DNA of 64,000 nt, from NCBI GenBank assembly GCA_014529385.2, contig CM043948.1, forward strand, positions 26,353,768-26,417,767, in the 5' to 3' direction. Numbering within the stretch: the stretch's first letter is position 1; every line of letters begins with the position of its first letter. This DNA is from Adiantum capillus-veneris. Taxonomy: Eukaryota > Streptophyta > Polypodiopsida > Polypodiales > Pteridaceae. Shown in pieces: positions 44,291 through 55,760 of the stretch. A program made the position numbers and the translations under genes. The notes beneath the pieces were generated by a model. It did no database searches. It saw only the letters and a program-made list of their open reading frames with translations, and was not told where the DNA came from.

Positions 44291-45660
44291 TCAGTTGCTG
44301 TAGATTCACATGTGTGGTATTTTGATACTCGTGCTACAAAGAACATTACCTCACATCATGAATTGTTCACCTCTTTCGAGTCTGTCCCTCATGGGAATTC
44401 AGTCACTTGTGCCAACAATGCCTCTGATCCGGTTCAGGGAGTTGGAAAGATTGTGCTTACTACTACAAATGGCAATTCTTTCACACTTGTTGATGCACTT
44501 TATGTACCTGGAATCAACAAAAATCTCATCTGTATCTCCACTTGCTAGACTTGAACTTCTAGTCAATTTTATGGATGACAGATGCACAATACATGATCTC
44601 AGTTTTGGTGATGAAATTGTTGTATCTGGCATATTATGCCGTGGGCTATATAAGCTCACTTTGTATGAAAAGTGTGGGTAGAATTTTTCAAATGCAATTG
44701 TGGATTCAAAGGCTATTTCAGATGGAAAATCTTTGGCATGCACGTTTTGGTCATCTGAATTTTTCCAGTTTGCTGCATTTGCAGAAATCTGATATTGTTG
44801 CGTCTTTGCCGCCTCTTGAAGCACCTGTCAAAAATGTTTAAGAAGGTTGTATTTTGGGTAAGATACAGCGTTGTAAGTTTCCAAAGGATGGTTCAGTTAG
44901 GGCCACATGCAGGTTGCAGCTTGTGCATAGTGATGATCGTGGGCCCATGCAAACTCCGTCCTTGGGCAATTACCTATACTTCGTGACTTTCATTGATGAT
45001 TACTCTAGGCATGCATGGGTATTTTTGTTTAAAGCAAAGTCTAAAGTTTTTATGTGCTTCAAACAATTTCTAGCTATGGCTGAAAATGTCTCGAAATGTA
45101 CTATGGACACCCTCCATTCCGATCAAGGGGGGGAGTATATGTCTCATGAATTTAGTGCATTTCTGGCTAGTCGTGGGATAAAACACCAATGTACAATGCC
45201 TTATACACCTCAACAAAATGGTGTTGCTGAGAGAAAAAATAGGTCACTTACGAAAATGACATGATGTATGGTCAAAAGTCAAGCTTTGCTACATTCTTTT
45301 TGGCTTGAGGCCATCATGTGTGCCACTTATGTACTAAACAGGTGTCCTATGAAAGCTTTGTAGTCTATTACTCCATATGAAGCATGGCATGATAGAAAGC
45401 CTTCTATTGAGCACATGCGTACTTTTGGCTGTTTAGCCTATGCTTTGGTGCCACAAACACAGCGCAAAAAATTGGATGATAAGGCTGTCAAATGTATTTT
45501 TGTCGGCTATAGTGCTGAAAGCAAAGGTTACAGGGTGTATCATCCGCAAACAAAGTGTATTATGCTTTCACAGGATGTAGTGTTTGTGGAAGATTCTGTT
45601 CAGTCCTTGATGTCATGTACTAGAGATAATAATGTAAGCTCACAGGACATTTATGACACT
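44291..45660 (+). pseudogene. pol: copia 2 protease and integrase
   Basis: Protease active site reads WYFDTRATKNIT where DSGAT is the norm, so Asp is kept but Ser-Gly is lost. The pre-integrase HHCC part (LWHARFGHLNFSSLLHL) follows after a frameshift. The integrase core keeps its three acidic residues (HSDDRGP, LHSDQGGEY, NGVAERKNR). Stops at 45262-45264 (TGA for CGA by position) and 45361-45363 (TAG for CAG). The region after 45415 (FGCLAYAL, KCIFVGYS, GYRVYHP) is the usual post-integrase segment. Confidence 0.88.
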
Positions 45661-46573
45661 TTGTTGCCTCTTTTCAGTGGTGGAAGTTCCAATGTAAATT
45701 CCAATGAGAAAAATGTACAGAGCCTATGGGGGTTTCTAAAAATGTTATGGATCAGCCTATTACTGATGCAGATGTACATGATGTACTTGATGAGGAAAGG
45801 GATGAAAATGAGCAGGCTAGAGGTATGCCAAAATGGATGGTGTATACTTTGCGTGATAGTAAATTGGATGCACCTTTGTCTAGTCGTACTCATTCAGGTT
45901 CTCACCATGAATCTTATGCATCAGATTGTTATGCTTTGGCTGTGTGTAGTTTACATGATGTTGAGGAGCCTCTGTCTTTTGATGAAGCACAAAATTCAGA
46001 AAATTGGATGGCTGCCATGCAATCAGAACTTGATGCACTTATAGGAAATGACACATGGACTTTATGTGATTTTCCTCCTGGCAAAAAGGCCATTGGTACA
46101 AAGTGGGTTTACACGTTGAAACACAAGCCAAATGGTGAGGTTGATCGCCATAAGGCTTGACTTGTTGCAAAGGGTTATGCACAACAAAAAGGCATAGATT
46201 ATGAAGAAACTTTTGCTCCCACTTGTCATATGACTACTGTTCGTTTTCTATGTGCATTGGAAGATCATTTTGGTTGGGATGTACATCAATCAAATATTGT
46301 TACTGCTTTCTTGAATGGTGACATATTTGAGGAAGTTTATGTAACACAGTCTTGCGGTTTTGTCAAGAAAGGACAAGAGGACAAAGTGTGTAGGTGTAAG
46401 AAGGCTATGTATGGGTTAAAGCAATCTCCTCGTGCTTGGTATGAGAAAGCTGACACTCATTTGGTCAAATGAGGCTTTCGTAATAGTCCAACAGAAAGCA
46501 CATTGTATGTAAAGCATGAGGGCAATGTACTTCTCATTGTTGTTCTTTATGTGGATGCTTTGCTGATCACTGG
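45661..46573 (+). pseudogene. pol: copia 2 reverse transcriptase (N-terminal part)
   Basis: Open from 45726 with DALIGNDTWTL and KKAIGTKWVYTLKHKPNGEV, TGA at 46158-46160 in a position for Arg, then LVAKGYAQ, VHQSNIVTAFLNGD and KAMYGLKQSPRAWY, a stop at 46470-46472, and the catalytic box as LYVDALLITG. The family has YVDD, so the second Asp is replaced by Ala. The gypsy 2 LTR begins two codons after it. RNase H is missing. Confidence 0.88.
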
Positions 46574-48249
46574 TGTCATAATAATCAATATCTTTAAATT
46601 CTCCTAAATGATTTTATCATGTTAAACTGATCATTTAATATGGGGAAGTTTCAGGGGAGAAAAAGCTAGAATATTGGTTAATCTAGCAAACCGGCCACAA
46701 TAGGGATCCAAATAAGGGAAAATAGGGATCCAAAGGGGGGGGCATCTGCAAAAGAGCTATGTGCAACAATGGGCTCAGAAGACCCTTAGGTTAAGCCCAT
46801 TAAGACTTCCAAAATGCTAAGGTTCCAAAATTCAAAGGTTGTGTCGAAAGGTCAAACATTAGGGGAATTGGATGCTTTGAGTGTGTACCAAAAAGTCTTT
46901 GTCAAGCCCTACATAGGAGGGGGCGAGCCCAAGAAGTAGGGGATGAGAGAGAAACACCCACACACACTCACAAGCTTCATTTGTACACAAGGGGAAAGAG
47001 GGACACATGTCAGCTCCCTAGGCTAGATGCCCACAAGGTGTACTCAAATCCTATTGGATGGCCATGGAGGTGGACCAATGGGGTCAATCGTTGATAATTC
47101 ATTGATAATCTCTTGGTTGGTCACCGGCTCTCACCAATAACCGTGAGCGGAACGGCCATTGGCAAGGCGGATCATCCTACGTCCCGGGATAATTAGGCTA
47201 GAGTAAATCTAGTTTAATTAATTTAAAAACACTTAATAAAATAACCAATAAAAATTAAGCTCTCTAGAAGACTATTAAACAGTCTCCCAAGGGGACCAAT
47301 GAGCATTCAACAGCCCAACCAATGGCTTGCCTGATTCCTATTGGCCAGGAGGCAAAGGGGTCCAATGAGAGTTTAGTTGCATTTATTAATTACCTAAATC
47401 TCTCACAAAAGGGGAAAGGGGGACACATGTCATAAGGCTATCACTTATGCTGCTTAATTTCCATTGGCTAGGGCCTGGGAGGTCCAATAGGGCTGCAGCA
47501 TGAGAATTTAGCAAGGGGGGTCGAGCAAGAGAGAGAGGGGGCTGATTTTTGCAAGGCATTATCACACACACACTCACACAATCTCATGTGTGAAGCAAAG
47601 AAGACTCTGTCTCCTTCTTAAGCTTTAATGGAAAGCTTACCACCTACTCCAAGCTTGTTAGAAGGGATGCCTACACCAACAACTCTTGGCTTTGTGATGC
47701 AAATCCAACCAAGAGCCAAGCTTCAATTACTAAGCTAAGCTATGCTAATATGAGTGATTATCTGACGAGATATACATCTTCCTTGTAAGAATACTCCTTC
47801 TTCCTCTCAATCTACTCTCATACCCCGCTAGCTCTCACCATCTTCGAAGGTGTGTGAGGTCTTGGGTCTGAGACCATGAGGGAATTGATGTTTTGTTTGA
47901 CAAGTGTTTTGCTTAGTGCTTGAAGTTTCCATCTTCATTGCACTAGCTAGTATTGAAGGACAAAGGATTGTATTGTAAAATGTCTCTCTTGATGGGAGAA
48001 ACCATAATACAAAGCCTTTTGGAGGGGGGACCGGCTCCATGCAAATCCGGTCCTCAACTCTTGTCAATTGCTTAATGTCTCTCTCTTTTGAAGTATTGTT
48101 CATGCTATCTAACTAGGTGTTATGTTTTTTGTTGCTATGGCCACCCAAGCACTCTTGTTATTCTCATTAGGAAGCTATTCTAATGAAATTCTCACTATCT
48201 TCATACTATTTTCCGCTACACACAAGTTACTAGACCATTAAATGTTACA
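46574..48249 (+). repeat. gypsy 2 5' LTR
   Basis: 1676 bp, TGTCATAATAATC to AAATGTTACA. It is preceded by ACTGG, which may be one side of a target duplication; the other side is not present. Homologous to 10080-11659 in inverse orientation. Confidence 0.92.
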
Positions 48250-48250
48250 T

Positions 48251-48262
48251 TGGTATCAGAGC
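48251..48262 (+). promoter_or_regulatory. gypsy 2 primer binding site
   Basis: TGGTATCAGAGC, one base after the LTR. Confidence 0.95.
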
Positions 48263-48652
48263 ACAGGGTTTTTCTTTTCTTGCTCAAGAAAGGAGGTCCT
48301 CAAGCTAGCTATAAATGGTTGGTACTATTAGTTGCATGTGAGTAAGTAGAATAGGGATTTTTCAGCCTTGCAGTGCGCCTGCCTTTGTGCAGTTAATGGG
48401 GCATCACCATCGAGAGCTATGGTCTTAATAGTGGAGTCCTATGGGGCTTGCCTACGGCTTAACCACTATTGAGCTATTAGAAGCTGTGCTGTCTTGGTGT
48501 TGAACGACCCTCTTGTCTATTCTAAGCAATTGGTATTTGAGCCACAGGTACAATAGCTTGAGTGCTTTTTCTAAAGGGGTAAAGAGGAGTAGCAACTAGG
48601 CCTTGAAGTGCTAATGTACACCTAAAAAGTTTACACCTAAAAGTTGTTAGAA

Positions 48653-50143
48653 TGTCTGACAATAGTAACGAGATTGAAATTGATGTTGATAACTTTGATT
48701 TTGCTAATGAGAAAGCTACAAATGATGCCCCGATGCTTGTTAACTATCTTGTTTCTAGGCTTCAACAAGCCATGGGCAATCCATCCCTCCAAAGTGAAGT
48801 GCGACGATAGCTTCGGGCTCATGGGATTCTCCAAGCTCTGCACCATGACGAGAGAAGCACCTAGGAAGCCTCTTTGCAAGACTTCCAAAAGATGCCTCTC
48901 TCCAATTTGGGAAGAAGAAGAGGATCTATATGAAGGGCTCAGAAATTTTCTCCTTGATGATGCATCTCCTTCTAATAGGAGAATTCAAGAGCCTCCACCG
49001 AAGGAACGAGAAAGAGGTGAGTCTTTTGCCACCTCGGTGGAGATGGCTCCACGAAGACGGCGGGCTAAACGCTCTCCATCACCTCCAAAATGGAGAAGAC
49101 CATTGCATACTTCTCCACACCATACTTCAAAGAGGGATGACAAAAATCAAGAGAAGAAAAAGGCGAGAAAGAGGACACCCTCTTCTCCATCTTCTGCATT
49201 CTCTTCCTCTTATGAAAGTGATAGTGAAGACCAAGAAGATCAAGGAAGAAAAAGGCAAGAAAGAGGTCACCCTCTTCTCCATCTTCCTCAAATTCTTTAT
49301 CTTCTGAAGAAAGTGATGGTGCAACCTTTGAACCATCAAAAAGAAGAGGCCATAGGAAATCCTATGCCGCATGGAAGAGGTCGTCCAAGCTCAAGAAGTT
49401 CAAAGAGAGAGGGAAGAGCATCTCTTTCCTTACCTACGATGGCACCTTTGGTGCTACGGACAAAGTCTTGGCTTTTATCCAACAATTCGATGTGGCGTTT
49501 GGAGATGAGGGCTTCACGGAGTCCTCTAAGCTACGCCATGTAGCTATGCACTTTCAAAAGTCTACTAGACAATGGTGGTCTAGCCTACGGGCCAACAATG
49601 AAGCTCCACGAACATGGAAAGCTTTAAGAGCTTCCATTATGAAGCAATTTTTGGCACCAATGCCAAAGACAAAGCACTCACCGAATGGCGAAGCTTGAAG
49701 CTCTCTCCTTACGAACCCATTCACAAATATGTAGACAAGTTTTGGGACCTACAACAAAAAGCCACTGTCTTCAAAAAGTTGGATTTTGGAGAGCAAAAGC
49801 AACAATTTTGTGCGGGCTTAATTGAAGAAATGGCGGAGTATGTCAACTCCCAAAGGACACACACCATATCGGCGGTTATACACCATACTATGGTGGCCTC
49901 TCGAATCAATTTCCAAATGGGGGCTAAAAGAAATTCTAAGCCCACGAAAAACAAGGGTTCCAATGAGCCTAAGGGGAAGGACAGTGTCCAAAGGTCTCCT
50001 AAGGACAACTCCAACAAGTCTAAAGAGAAGGGAGTTTATAAAGGCAAAAATAAACTCTCTCCTGAAGAGCTTCAGCGTTATCGCAAGGATAACTGCTGCT
50101 TCAAGTGAGGCGAGCAAGGGCATGTGTACCGCGCTTGTCCCCA
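48653..50143 (+). pseudogene. gag: gypsy 2 gag with frameshifts
   Basis: ATG 48653 (MSDNSNEIEIDVDN), then NYLVSRLQQAMGNPSLQSEV and a TAG at 48808-48810 where gypsy 1 has CAG. An Arg/Ser-rich segment (MAPRRRRAKRSPSPP), a duplicated Lys/Arg-rich piece, the gag core (MAFIQQFDVAFGDEGF, HFQKSTRQWW), a one-base loss near 49654 and the frame LTEWRSLKLSPYEP to the knuckle. In the knuckle a TGA at 50107-50109 replaces the second Cys codon (CFK stop GEQGH). Downstream PR and RT of this element are missing. This copy shows what gypsy 1 gag looked like before the copia insertion. Confidence 0.88.
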
Positions 50144-50998
50144 AAAGAAAAACTAGGCCGCATCTTAGGACACATTGTCTCAAGAAATGGCATAACCAAC
50201 ATAACCATTGACCTAGACAAAGTCAAAGTCATAGTAGACCTACCCAAGCCTACTAATGCTAAACAAGTGCAATCCTTCATGGGACACTGCGGATATTATC
50301 GAAGATTCATATATATGTATGCGGTCATCGCACAACCTCTGTATCGTTTGCTAGTCAATTTAGATTGGACTGAGGAGTGTGAAACTTCATTCCAAAAGCT
50401 AAAGGAAAACCTTATATCAGCACCTGTGCTTAAAGCACCAAATTGGGAAAAGATATTCCATGTTCACATTGATGCTTCTGCATATGCAATCGGAAGTATT
50501 CTGGCTCAACTTGGAGACGGAACAATGGATTTTCCAGTTTTTTATGCAAGCTGACAGTTAAACAGTGCAGAAAAGAACTACACAACCACAAAACGAGAAG
50601 GGTTAGGAATGATTTATGCTGTGAAAATTTTTTGGCATTATTTGCTCGCAAACAAATTTGTGTTCTTCACGGATCATCAAGCTCTTTTGTATCTGGTAAA
50701 TAAACCATGCAATACAGGGAGAATTGTACGCTGGTTTATTATATTGCTAGAGTTTGATTTCACAGTGGTGGTCAAAAAGGGTAAAACCCATCTACGAGCG
50801 GATCATCTTTCAAGGATACACAACGGGGAAGCTCCGGAAGGAGTAGATGATGACATACCAGATGCTTATCTTTTCGATGTTGAAATGATACCCAAATGGT
50901 CACAGGAAATAGTTAGCATTATTTCCTTTGGAAGTAGGTTTGATAATATGGAATACAGATCTAAACAAAAAACAATTTGACAAACAAAAAACTTCCAG
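50144..50998 (+). pseudogene. pol: Tat-like RT (C-terminal) and RNase H
   Basis: Begins in the RT thumb/connection (LGRILGHIVSRNGI, LPKPTNAKQVQSFMGHCGYYRRF). RNase H: HVHIDASAYAIGSILAQ (first Asp), KNYTTTKREGLGMIYAV (Glu), VFFTDHQALLYLV (Asp), KKGKTHLRADHLSRI (end). Two stops in one frame: TGA at 50552-50554 between YAS and QLNSAE, a position for Arg (CGA), and TGA at 50978-50980. The rest of the pol frame up to 52702 is in the same phase. The palm with YxDD is missing, so no RT can be made. Confidence 0.88.
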
Positions 50999-52702
50999 TT
51001 GATAGCAGGACGGCTGTATCATCTAGGATCGGACCAAATTCTACGATTATGTATAAATCTGAAAGAATTCGAGTGCTACCTTGAAGAAGCACATGTCCAG
51101 GATTGTGCATTTCATTGTTCAAGAGTGAAAACACACCAGAGATTGAAACAGTTAGGGGTTTATTGGCCAGCTATGTATGCGGACACACATTCTTATGTTA
51201 CCAATTGTACTATATGTAGTGCCAAACGACCAGTGGATCACGCGACATTGTTTCAGGTAAACATTGCACCTGCATGGAGTCAATATATCATTGATTTCTT
51301 AACCACCAGGACGTTTCCTGAGAACATAAAAATAGCACAGAAAAAAGCTATAGAGCTGGAAAGTGACTTTCAGTTAATTGGGAACCAACTCTATAAGCGA
51401 GGAAAGGACAATTAACTTAGAATCTGTGCAAGTGAAAGCGAATACCTGCTGTATCTAAAACATGCACATAGCGGACTAAGTGGAGGCCATTTTTCGGGCA
51501 ATAAGACGGCAAAAATTATCTTAACCGGAGGTATATGGTGGCCTACATTGCACATGGATGCTGAAGAGTTTGTAAAGCGTTGTGACACATGTCAGCGCAC
51601 CAAGTTGCCGATAAACAGAGATGAGATGCCACTACGGCCAATGATGGGAGCAAGAGCATTTGCAAAATGGGGCATTGATTTTGTGGGACCTATCTCACCC
51701 CCTGCATATCGCACCCATACCCAATATATCATTGTGGCTACGGTCTATCTCACAAAATGGGCGGAAGCCAAGGCAATGCAAAAAGCAGATGCACGAACTA
51801 CTGCACAATTTTTGTATGAGAATGTTTTTGTACGATACGGTTTACCAATAGAAATTGTTAGTGATCGTGGGACACATTTTCTTAATGAAGTCATTGAATA
51901 TTTGCTAGAGGAATTCATGGTCATACATAGGAAATATGCTCCATACCATCCACAGGTAAATGGACAAGCAGAGGCCACAAATAAAACACTATGCACGGTT
52001 CTTACTAAAATAGTGTCAGAGTCAAGAACAGATTGGGATCAGCAGCTACACTCAACACTATGGGCATACAGGGTAGCTTACAAAACATCGATAGGAACAA
52101 CACCGTACAACATGGTGTTTGGCCTAAATGCTATACTACCCATAGAGTTTTTAATTCCAACTCTATGAGTAGCGAAACGCTTAGAATGGACATGGCATGA
52201 GCTCTCTTCAAGAATAGATGATCTTGAAAAGCTAGATGAACTCCGCTTGAGAGATGTAGCTTCAATCTATGCTAAAAAGAGAAGACAAAAAGAGTTTTTT
52301 GACAAGCATGTGCGCACTAAAGAGTTCAAAACAGGTGATTATATACTTGTTTATACTTTGAAGCAACATGCCAAGAAACTTAAAAAGCGAGGGATGGGAC
52401 CCTTTGTGATTAGTGATCTATCACAAAGTGGAGCTTTCAAGCTTGCTACATTAGCAGGTGAAGAAATGCCGAACTGGATTGGTGGATGTCGACTGAAGAA
52501 ATATCATCTACCACTCACACAGGATATGCTTCAACAAATTTATCAAGGAAAACAACGAATGAAGGAAAAACAGAGAGTACAAGAAGAAGCTCAAGCAAAA
52601 GCAAAAGAATGCATTGCAAAACGAAGACTTCTGCGACAACAACAACAAAGTGGAGCACCATTGGGAATCAATGCCATTCGACTAACGAAGATGAAAACAT
52701 AA
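50999..52702 (+). pseudogene. pol: Tat-like integrase with duplicated zinc domain
   Basis: Two copies of an HHCC zinc domain with its lead-in. The first (51088-51222: EEAHVQDCAFHCSR, VYWPAMYAD, NCTICSAKRP) and the second (51459-51598: HAHSGLSGGHFSG, WWPTLHMD, RCDTCQRTKL) each follow a strand of the type GxLYxxGxDxxLRxC. Between them lies the linker common in Tat elements (PAWSQYIIDFL, TFPENIKIAQKKA). The core has WGIDFVGP, VSDRGTHF and Glu in VNGQAEATNK. Stops at 51413-51415 and 52166-52168. The C-terminal part has GDYILVYTLKQ and GGCRLKKYH, then a Gln/Lys-rich coil, and ends at TAA 52700-52702. Confidence 0.87.
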
Positions 52703-53512
52703 TGGAGCCAATAATTGCAGTCAAACTGGGGAGCAATCAAGTTGAATCGACAGCATTGCTTGATTCTGGAGCTCAAGCAAATTTGATCTCTTACGGATTA
52801 TACCAACAGCTCAAATCCGTAGGTCAACTTCATCCTACTCCTCAAGTGCTGGAAAGTAGTACATCACACTCGTTGAAAACATTGAGATGGACTATATTGC
52901 ATGTTCAAATACATCAATATATTTACCCACACAAATTTTATGTAGTTGAGGATGAAAGCACACAATACCCAATGATGTTGGGACAACCTTGGCAAAAAGA
53001 GTACAATGTGCAGATAGATTGGAATGCAAATGCAGTCAAGATTCAGCATGCACAAGAACAACAGGTGATAGCCTTTGCTTAGCAATACCGGAATAATCAG
53101 CTGCAAGCAATGCAATCACTCGAAAAAGAGCCAAAAGCAAGAATGCCACCAAAGAACAATATGATACCCAAGATCAACAGACAGGTAAAAGCCAACTATG
53201 CTAACTACAAACATACGAAGTCACTGACCACAGTGCAACGATCTAGATTACCAAAACAAGGGAAACAAGTATGGATGCGGAAGGATAGAAATGACATGGC
53301 AGACAAACAACAATGCAACGAAAGAATTCAACCGAAGCAGATAGTTCAACCAAATACCAAGGGCATAAAACAGATATGGATCCCAAAGAAAATGCTCAGC
53401 AATAACCCAAATGTTACTCGCATTTGGATACCAAAACAAAATCAAAAGGAACTTCCTTCAGTACAAGCAACAATGAAAGACAGACAACTGCAATTGAAAA
53501 AGGACAACTGAC
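52702..53512 (+). pseudogene. Retropepsin-like protein after integrase, basic tail
   Basis: ATG 52702 overlaps the pol stop as TAATG. MEPIIAVKLGSNQ is followed by the aspartic protease signature LLDSGAQANLISY (Asp-Ser-Gly) and YPMMLGQPWQKEYNVQIDW (the Leu-Gly-x-x-Trp part of plant retropepsins). A TAG at 53080-53082 splits it from a Lys/Gln-rich tail in the same frame that repeats a short motif three times (QVWMRK, QIWIPK, RIWIPK). In Ty3 elements the protease normally lies between gag and RT; here it lies behind integrase. It could be a separate ORF translated by stop-start coupling, or debris of a second element. The catalytic residues are kept. Confidence 0.7.
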
Positions 53513-54148
53513 TTATGTGGATGCCAATCCGCAACCAAACAGTGGCAACCAAGGAAGTAGCAAAACACCTACAAAAATGAGCAAAAACAAGCTACCAATG
53601 GACAACAAAAGAAATACGGTCCACGGCCATTCCGGACAAGCCAATCCTCTCCATAGAAAAAACTATGGCTATATCAACAGTAGCGGCAAAGCGATTGCCT
53701 TTTGCAAAAAAGACAATTAAACAAAGAGCAGTAGAGTTACAGCTGTTACTTGCAAAGAAAACAGAAAACCTCGACGGCGAATGCCAATAAGCATCTTGCT
53801 TATTCTCTTTTCTTGCACAGCATTAATTTTTCCATGCATTGACCGAGTATGCATAAATTAGGGCCACATTAATCGGCCAAGCATTAGCACAAATTTTTCA
53901 ACCTATGCATGGCACATACTCCGAGGTGATACCTTGTCGTCCGGGAGGACTCCGGCTAGGAGGGGGGGAGGCATTCTCAAATGCAGAACCAATAGCAGAA
54001 AGAGCAAAAAAGGGCATGATTTTCGACTATTTTAAGGGTTGTTGTTTGATTGCGAAATTTTTTGGACTAACACAAGTACATATGCCCTTATACAGCAGGT
54101 ACCTATAGGTATATGGGTCCAAACGCCAAATCAAGCCCCTAGGTGTGT

Positions 54149-54156
54149 GTATATAA
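54149..54156 (+). promoter_or_regulatory. TATA-like box in the spacer
   Basis: GTATATAAGTAG directly before the 157-bp repeats. A candidate internal promoter for the downstream ORFs; not proven. Confidence 0.35.
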
Positions 54157-54159
54157 GTA

Positions 54160-54473
54160 GAAATAGCCATTTTCGGGCAAAATATTGGTAAAACGGAGAA
54201 ATCCGGCCATAAAAACTGCATGTGAGTGTATATAATGTTTTGCGGTGATGTTTGTGATTTATTAAGATTTTTGGGAATTTTCCGGGTTTGATTTGCTATT
54301 TTTCTTTTAATTTTGTGAAATAGCCATTTTCGGGCAAAATATTGGTAAAACGGAGAAATCCGGCCATAAAAACTGTATGTGAGTGTATATAATGTTTTGC
54401 GGTGATGTTTGTGATTTATTATGATTTTTGGGAATTTTCCGGGTTTGATTTGCTATTTTTCTTTTAATTTTGT
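54160..54473. repeat. 157-bp tandem duplication
   Basis: Copies start GAAATAGCCATTTTCGGGC at 54160 and 54317, with only a few differences. Confidence 0.96.
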
Positions 54474-55388
54474 TAATTTTCGGCAGAAAAAATTCAAAAA
54501 TACAAAAAGCAGGTGAAAAACGATCGTAATGAAAAACAAAAAATATGGGGATGATCAGTGACTATAGGACAACCTATGGTACAGTGGGGGTGCAATTATG
54601 AGACTGGAGCGAAAAGCGTGTTTTGGCCAGATTTTGACCGAAATGCCAAATTTCTGGTAAATAGGGCAAATGGAGTCCAAATCAAGAAATTTTTGAGCTT
54701 AAACCGCATCTTGCAAGAAGTTATGAGCACATGTCAAATTTCATGAAAAGTGGTTCGGGGACCTCCATTTTAAGAAATTTTCACCTCAATTTTAACTCAT
54801 TTTCACTATTGACCTTTTGGAGAGAGCTTCTACCACCTAAAGCGGACGGACCTTCCAGCAGCTTCTACGACACGTACGACTATCCGACGGGCTTCAGACA
54901 TGAGAGGTAGGCTCACCACCTTGAGCTTTTCGCGCATGTTTGTCGTTTTGTCACGAAAACTAGCATAGGGTTCACACACAAAGCGGGCGGTAGAGACCTA
55001 CAAGTAGAGGCGGTGACCTAATGGCTAACCCAAAAGCAACGAAACTTCATTGGCAGCTTACCCTAGCATAGGAGACCAGTCTTGGATGTCCAAAGGCAGT
55101 AGAAAACCATCGGAAAAAGCCCTAATTCCTAGAATCCCGCAAGAGGCCACCAAATGGGAAATCGGCGAAAAGGCGCCCAAATGCTACCAAATTTCATGGG
55201 TAGGAGCATCTCAACATGCTCGACAAGTCTATGTGGCCCACATGACCAAAAAGTGACCCGAAGCGGCACTAAACTTCAGAAATGGCATAAGACACACAAA
55301 GAGTCAAAAATAGCTCTCGTGGCCAAACCGCATGCCCGTTTGCCAGCAAACTTCACGAGCGGCTTTCCTAGACCATCAACAACCAAGT

Positions 55389-55456
55389 CCTATGGTGGTA
55401 GACCACCACAAATCATCGAAGATATGGTGGTAGACCACCACAAATCATCGAAGATA
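55389..55456. repeat. 34-bp tandem duplication with inner inverted repeat
   Basis: ATGGTGGTAGACCACCAC then AAATCATCGAAGAT, twice in a row. Each contains GTGGTCTACCACC-type symmetry (TGGTAGACCACCA). Confidence 0.92.
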
Positions 55457-55760
55457 TGTAAATGCAACCACGGGTACTTCTAGAGCGACAAATTGCCAAA
55501 TGAAGCTCCGGTGAAGCCAAAGTCGACAAAAACCATACAGCAAGGATCCTCAAGGGATTGGAAAGCTATGGAAACCAACATCAAGAAATTTCATCGCCAA
55601 AAAGCACTCCAAAAGTCAAAAAACGGCTCGGAGGATCTGAAGTCCACACAGGGAGTTACTTTCTATCCATTTGACTTTTTTGTTGAAATTAGGCTTAAAA
55701 GGGACTAAGGGGGACCAAGGGCAGGCACTAGTGGCACATTCAATGAAAAAATGATCAGGA

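Larger units (their letters stand above)
42641..46573 (+). mobile_element. Ty1/copia element 2, decayed and truncated
   Basis: Plus-strand: LTR tail ending CCAACA at 42853, PBS 42856-42867, gag, protease, integrase and RT, cut at 46573 by the gypsy 2 LTR. The start of the LTR is uncertain (about 42641-42650). It has many stops and at least four frame changes, so it is much older than copia 1. Confidence 0.85.
46574..50143 (+). mobile_element. Ty3/gypsy element 2 (same family as gypsy 1), 5' half
   Basis: LTR 46574-48249, PBS 48251-48262, leader and gag on the plus strand, inserted in copia 2. It ends within the CCHC knuckle at about 50143, where another Ty3 element continues. It lacks the copia insertion that splits gypsy 1: its gag reads through GAAGATCAAGG at about 49236-49246. 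Confidence 0.9.
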
